Positions 62,402 through 64,000 of a DNA stretch of 64,000 bases are shown here, in pieces (the first letter of the stretch is position 1; the number at the start of each line of letters is the position of its first letter). Where the stretch lies: assembly GCF_003697785.1 (NCBI RefSeq), contig NZ_QOKZ01000005.1, positions 270,252-334,251 of the forward strand, in the 5' to 3' direction. The notes under the pieces were generated by a model. It saw nothing but the letters and a program-made list of their open reading frames with translations. It had not been told where the DNA came from and made no database searches. The translations under genes were made by a program, and so were the position numbers. Source of the stretch: Paracoccus alkanivorans. Its GTDB lineage: Bacteria; Pseudomonadota; Alphaproteobacteria; Rhodobacterales; Rhodobacteraceae.

Positions 62402-62673
62402 CCGCGAAAGATTTACTTAGAAAACCTACACTTTCCGAGTATACGCGGGCTGAATTTTTGGCGCTCGTCGAACGTATCAGTGACCCCCATGCGGGGACCG
62501 ATGAGGAAGATGGAGATTTTGTCAGCCACTTCAATGAAATAGTTCCTCATCCGTCCGGTAGTGATCTATTATTCTGGCCGGAGGAAGGTGCCGATAATTC
62601 ATCTGAAGGCGTAGTTACCGAGATCGAGCGCTACTGCCGCGAAAACGGCCTGCCCAGTTTCAAGGATGCCTGA
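62398..62673 (+). CDS. Im7/Im9-type bacteriocin immunity protein
   Basis: 91 residues, the size of colicin immunity proteins. It follows the Im pattern: EYTRAEFLALVERISDPH, then the acidic helix DEEDGDFVSHFNEIVPHPSG with the specificity and conserved HPSGSDLLFWPEEG parts, and ITEIERYCRENGLP-like end (here VTEIERYCRENGLPSFKDA). It should bind and block the DNase encoded directly upstream, with which it is translationally coupled. Confidence 0.9.
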   Translation: MTAKDLLRKPTLSEYTRAEFLALVERISDPHAGTDEEDGDFVSHFNEIVPHPSGSDLLFWPEEGADNSSEGVVTEIERYCRENGLPSFKDA

Positions 62674-62744
62674 CGGCAATAGCTTGCAGAACGAACCTCA
62701 CCGCCGCACCCGATTCTACCAATAGGGCAGCACGCGGCGCGCCT

Positions 62745-63149
62745 TCACATTGCCCCCGCGCACTCCAGAGCCTCCGACAAGCGATCCCGCCCGGTGATGG
62801 CATCCAGCCGCTCCCGCAGCTTCGCCCGCGCCATCTGTTCCAGCTGTGCCTGCGACGGCCCCAGCCTGCGGATTGCGCCGGGCACCGACATACACACATA
62901 ATCCACGATCTCGCCGATCGCCCGATCCGGAACGGCGACAGCCGGGGGTTTCTGCAACGTGTCGATCAGCAGTTCAGCACCGCTATGGAGAGCCCGGTGC
63001 AGCGCTTCGCGGTGCTTGGCTTCGATTTCGATCCGTCAGCGTTCGGGCAGACGGCGGAAGAACCATCCAAGCGCCCCGAGGATGAGCCATGTGGCATAGT
63101 CCACGATGATCGGTTGCAGGATGTTCTGGATGCTGTCGATGATGCTCAT
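62745..63149 (-). pseudogene. Holin-like phage protein with an in-frame stop
   Basis: From the ATG at 63149 (GGAG upstream) the frame gives MSIIDSIQNILQPIIVDYAT and WLILGALGWFFRRLPER, one membrane helix, then TGA at 63036-63038 where Trp is likely (CGC TGA CGG). It continues HREALHRALHSGAELLIDTL, EIVDYVCMSVPGAIRRLGPS and LERLDAITGRD-like text to 62745. The layout recalls LLH-type phage holins (one N-terminal helix plus a soluble tail). A fragment of a second copy lies at 59637-59800. Confidence 0.55.
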
Positions 63150-63297
63150 GATGTGATCTCCATGAAAAAAGCGGCCCCGATGGACCGCCTGTGTTGCGTT
63201 AATTTTGCCGTTGCCAGCTGCACGGGCCTCTGCTTACTTGCGCCTGCGTTATGATATTACGCCGCTGACGTGGCAGCCGGAGCTTCAGAGGTCACAC

Positions 63298-63468
63298 ATG
63301 ACACGAGCGATTTTCTTTATCCTGACTGCTGCGTTGGCAGCATGTTCATCCTCAAACGGAAAAGTCACAGATCCTCGGGCCACAAACCTCGGAGAACTCC
63401 GGCTGTCCTGCAAACAGGGCAACCGTGCCGCCTGCAGGACGGTCGCGCAAAACGATGCGCTGCTCTGA
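63298..63468 (+). CDS. Small lipoprotein, possibly Rz1-like
   Basis: 56 residues. Signal segment MTRAIFFILTAALAAC ends in the lipobox LAAC, with Cys16 as the lipidation site, then SSSNGKVTDPRATNLGELRL. Size, Cys pair and position beside phage-lysis-like genes fit an Rz1-type spanin lipoprotein, but no motif proves it. It looks intact. Confidence 0.6.
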   Translation: MTRAIFFILTAALAACSSSNGKVTDPRATNLGELRLSCKQGNRAACRTVAQNDALL

Positions 63469-63606
63469 ACAAGCATTGTGAGCGGCGTGTAAACCCACCC
63501 ATCACTCGCCATCGAGTGCAGATAAGCACAGGCGTTGTTCGGCGGTGCGGCGGTTCACGAGGCCCTGCACCACCTTTCCCCCTGCCCTGTTCCACCGCGG
63601 CAAGCC
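63469..63606. other. Short spacer
   Basis: No gene seen between the lipoprotein and the broken membrane-protein gene. Confidence 0.4.
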
Positions 63607-63870
63607 ATGCTCAATCTCATTCGGGAGATTTCCGAAACCGTCCAACTCGCCAACAGGATCGCAAACGGATCTGGCAGCAACGGGCCTCGTTGGTCGGTCT
63701 TTATCACCAACCGCAGTTTCGTTGCCCAAGTATTCACCGGGTGTTCATGGTTCTGGCGCTCTGCGGCGTTCCCTTGCCCATCCCAGCCGAAATGGCGGCC
63801 GATACCGTCTGGACCATCGCCAGCGGCCTTACGGTGGCGTGGGCCGGGCTAGAACGGGCTAGGGTCCACC
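63607..63870 (+). pseudogene. Phage holin-like membrane protein, multiply frameshifted
   Basis: Starts MLNLIREISETVQLANRIAN in one frame and continues in others: LSPTAVSLPKYSPGV, then VFMVLALCGVPLPIPAEMAA and DTVWTIASGLTVAWAGLERA. Joined, these would make a small protein with one or two membrane helices, of the type found with phage or gene-transfer-agent lysis genes. At least two indels break it and an IS end follows at 63874. Confidence 0.45.
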
Positions 63871-63873
63871 TGG

Positions 63874-64000
63874 GGCTTTGTTGCGCAAAAGGAGCTTTGG
63901 GTATAGTTCCCCTTTTCTTGGACAGACTTATCCTACGGCCATTGTCATGGGCGTGCCGAGAGCTGTGTAACGGTTCATGACGGCGCAGCGGATTTGTATC
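63874..64000 (+). mobile_element. Possible left end of an IS5/IS903-type element
   Basis: GGCTTTGTTGCGCAAAAGG at 63874 resembles the IS903-group terminal repeat (GGCTTTGTTGAATAAAT). It cuts into the holin-like pseudogene. The transposase would lie beyond the window, so this is a partial call. Confidence 0.4.

Overview
The window looks like chromosome from an alphaproteobacterium of the order Rhodobacterales, most like Paracoccus or a close relative. The grounds are a GC-rich sequence, a phaZ / phaC-phaP-phaR polyhydroxyalkanoate (PHA) locus of the Paracoccus type with CTGC-N3-GCAG operators before phaP, murA followed by a DUF2948 gene, and a Hint-domain protein of the kind common in marine Rhodobacterales. 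This is inference from gene content and order; I could not run a search.

Layout. 0-0.8 kb: broken IS630 and IS5 transposases. 1.3-9.1 kb: one eight-gene operon with a peptide-type ABC importer (binding protein, two ATPases, two permeases) followed by a glycerophosphodiesterase, a HAD phosphatase and a sugar-phosphate-isomerase-like TIM barrel. It resembles the agrocinopine (acc) plan of importing a phosphodiester and cleaving it inside the cell. 9.65-42.55 kb: an accessory region bounded by two diverged direct repeats of about 190 bp. Each contains the last 14 nt of a tRNA-Ser gene; the right-hand copy adjoins the intact tRNA-Ser(GGA). Inside are hipBA with three palindromic operators, a second Xre regulator, RidA, haloacid dehalogenase, a broken RES gene, a GFA protein, HtpX, a broken DUF2384-type gene, vapBC, a broken Rep-like gene, a five-gene ferric-siderophore uptake module between two copies of a ~90-bp repeat, a PEP-mutase-family enzyme, an aldo/keto reductase, cyanase plus an FNT channel, GST and GNAT genes, an IS1182 element, and a mosaic of HsdS, RepB, HsdR and GIY-YIG/DUF4357 fragments. 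Many genes here carry nonsense or frameshift mutations, so the region is old and decaying.

42.5-57.7 kb is core chromosome: tRNA-Ser, phaR, phaP, phaC, phaZ, a coiled-coil protein that may be a granule protein, a YjhX-family gene, mltG-fabF, a Hint protein, a PfkB kinase-nth pair, a GNAT gene, DUF2948-murA, a small repeat protein and tRNA-Thr(GGT). PhaC makes PHA, PhaZ degrades it, phasin coats the granule, and PhaR represses phaP.

57.7-64 kb is a second accessory stretch after tRNA-Thr: an AT-richer RTX-repeat protein, a small peptide with a double-glycine-type leader, a colicin/pyocin-like HNH nuclease overlapping its Im-type immunity gene, and decayed phage-lysis-like genes (one duplicated in part), ending in what looks like an IS5/IS903-type inverted repeat. 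The toxin-immunity pair, the double-glycine peptide, the acc-like operon and the tRNA-Ser repeats are the most interesting items. No CRISPR array, rRNA or intact integrase was seen.
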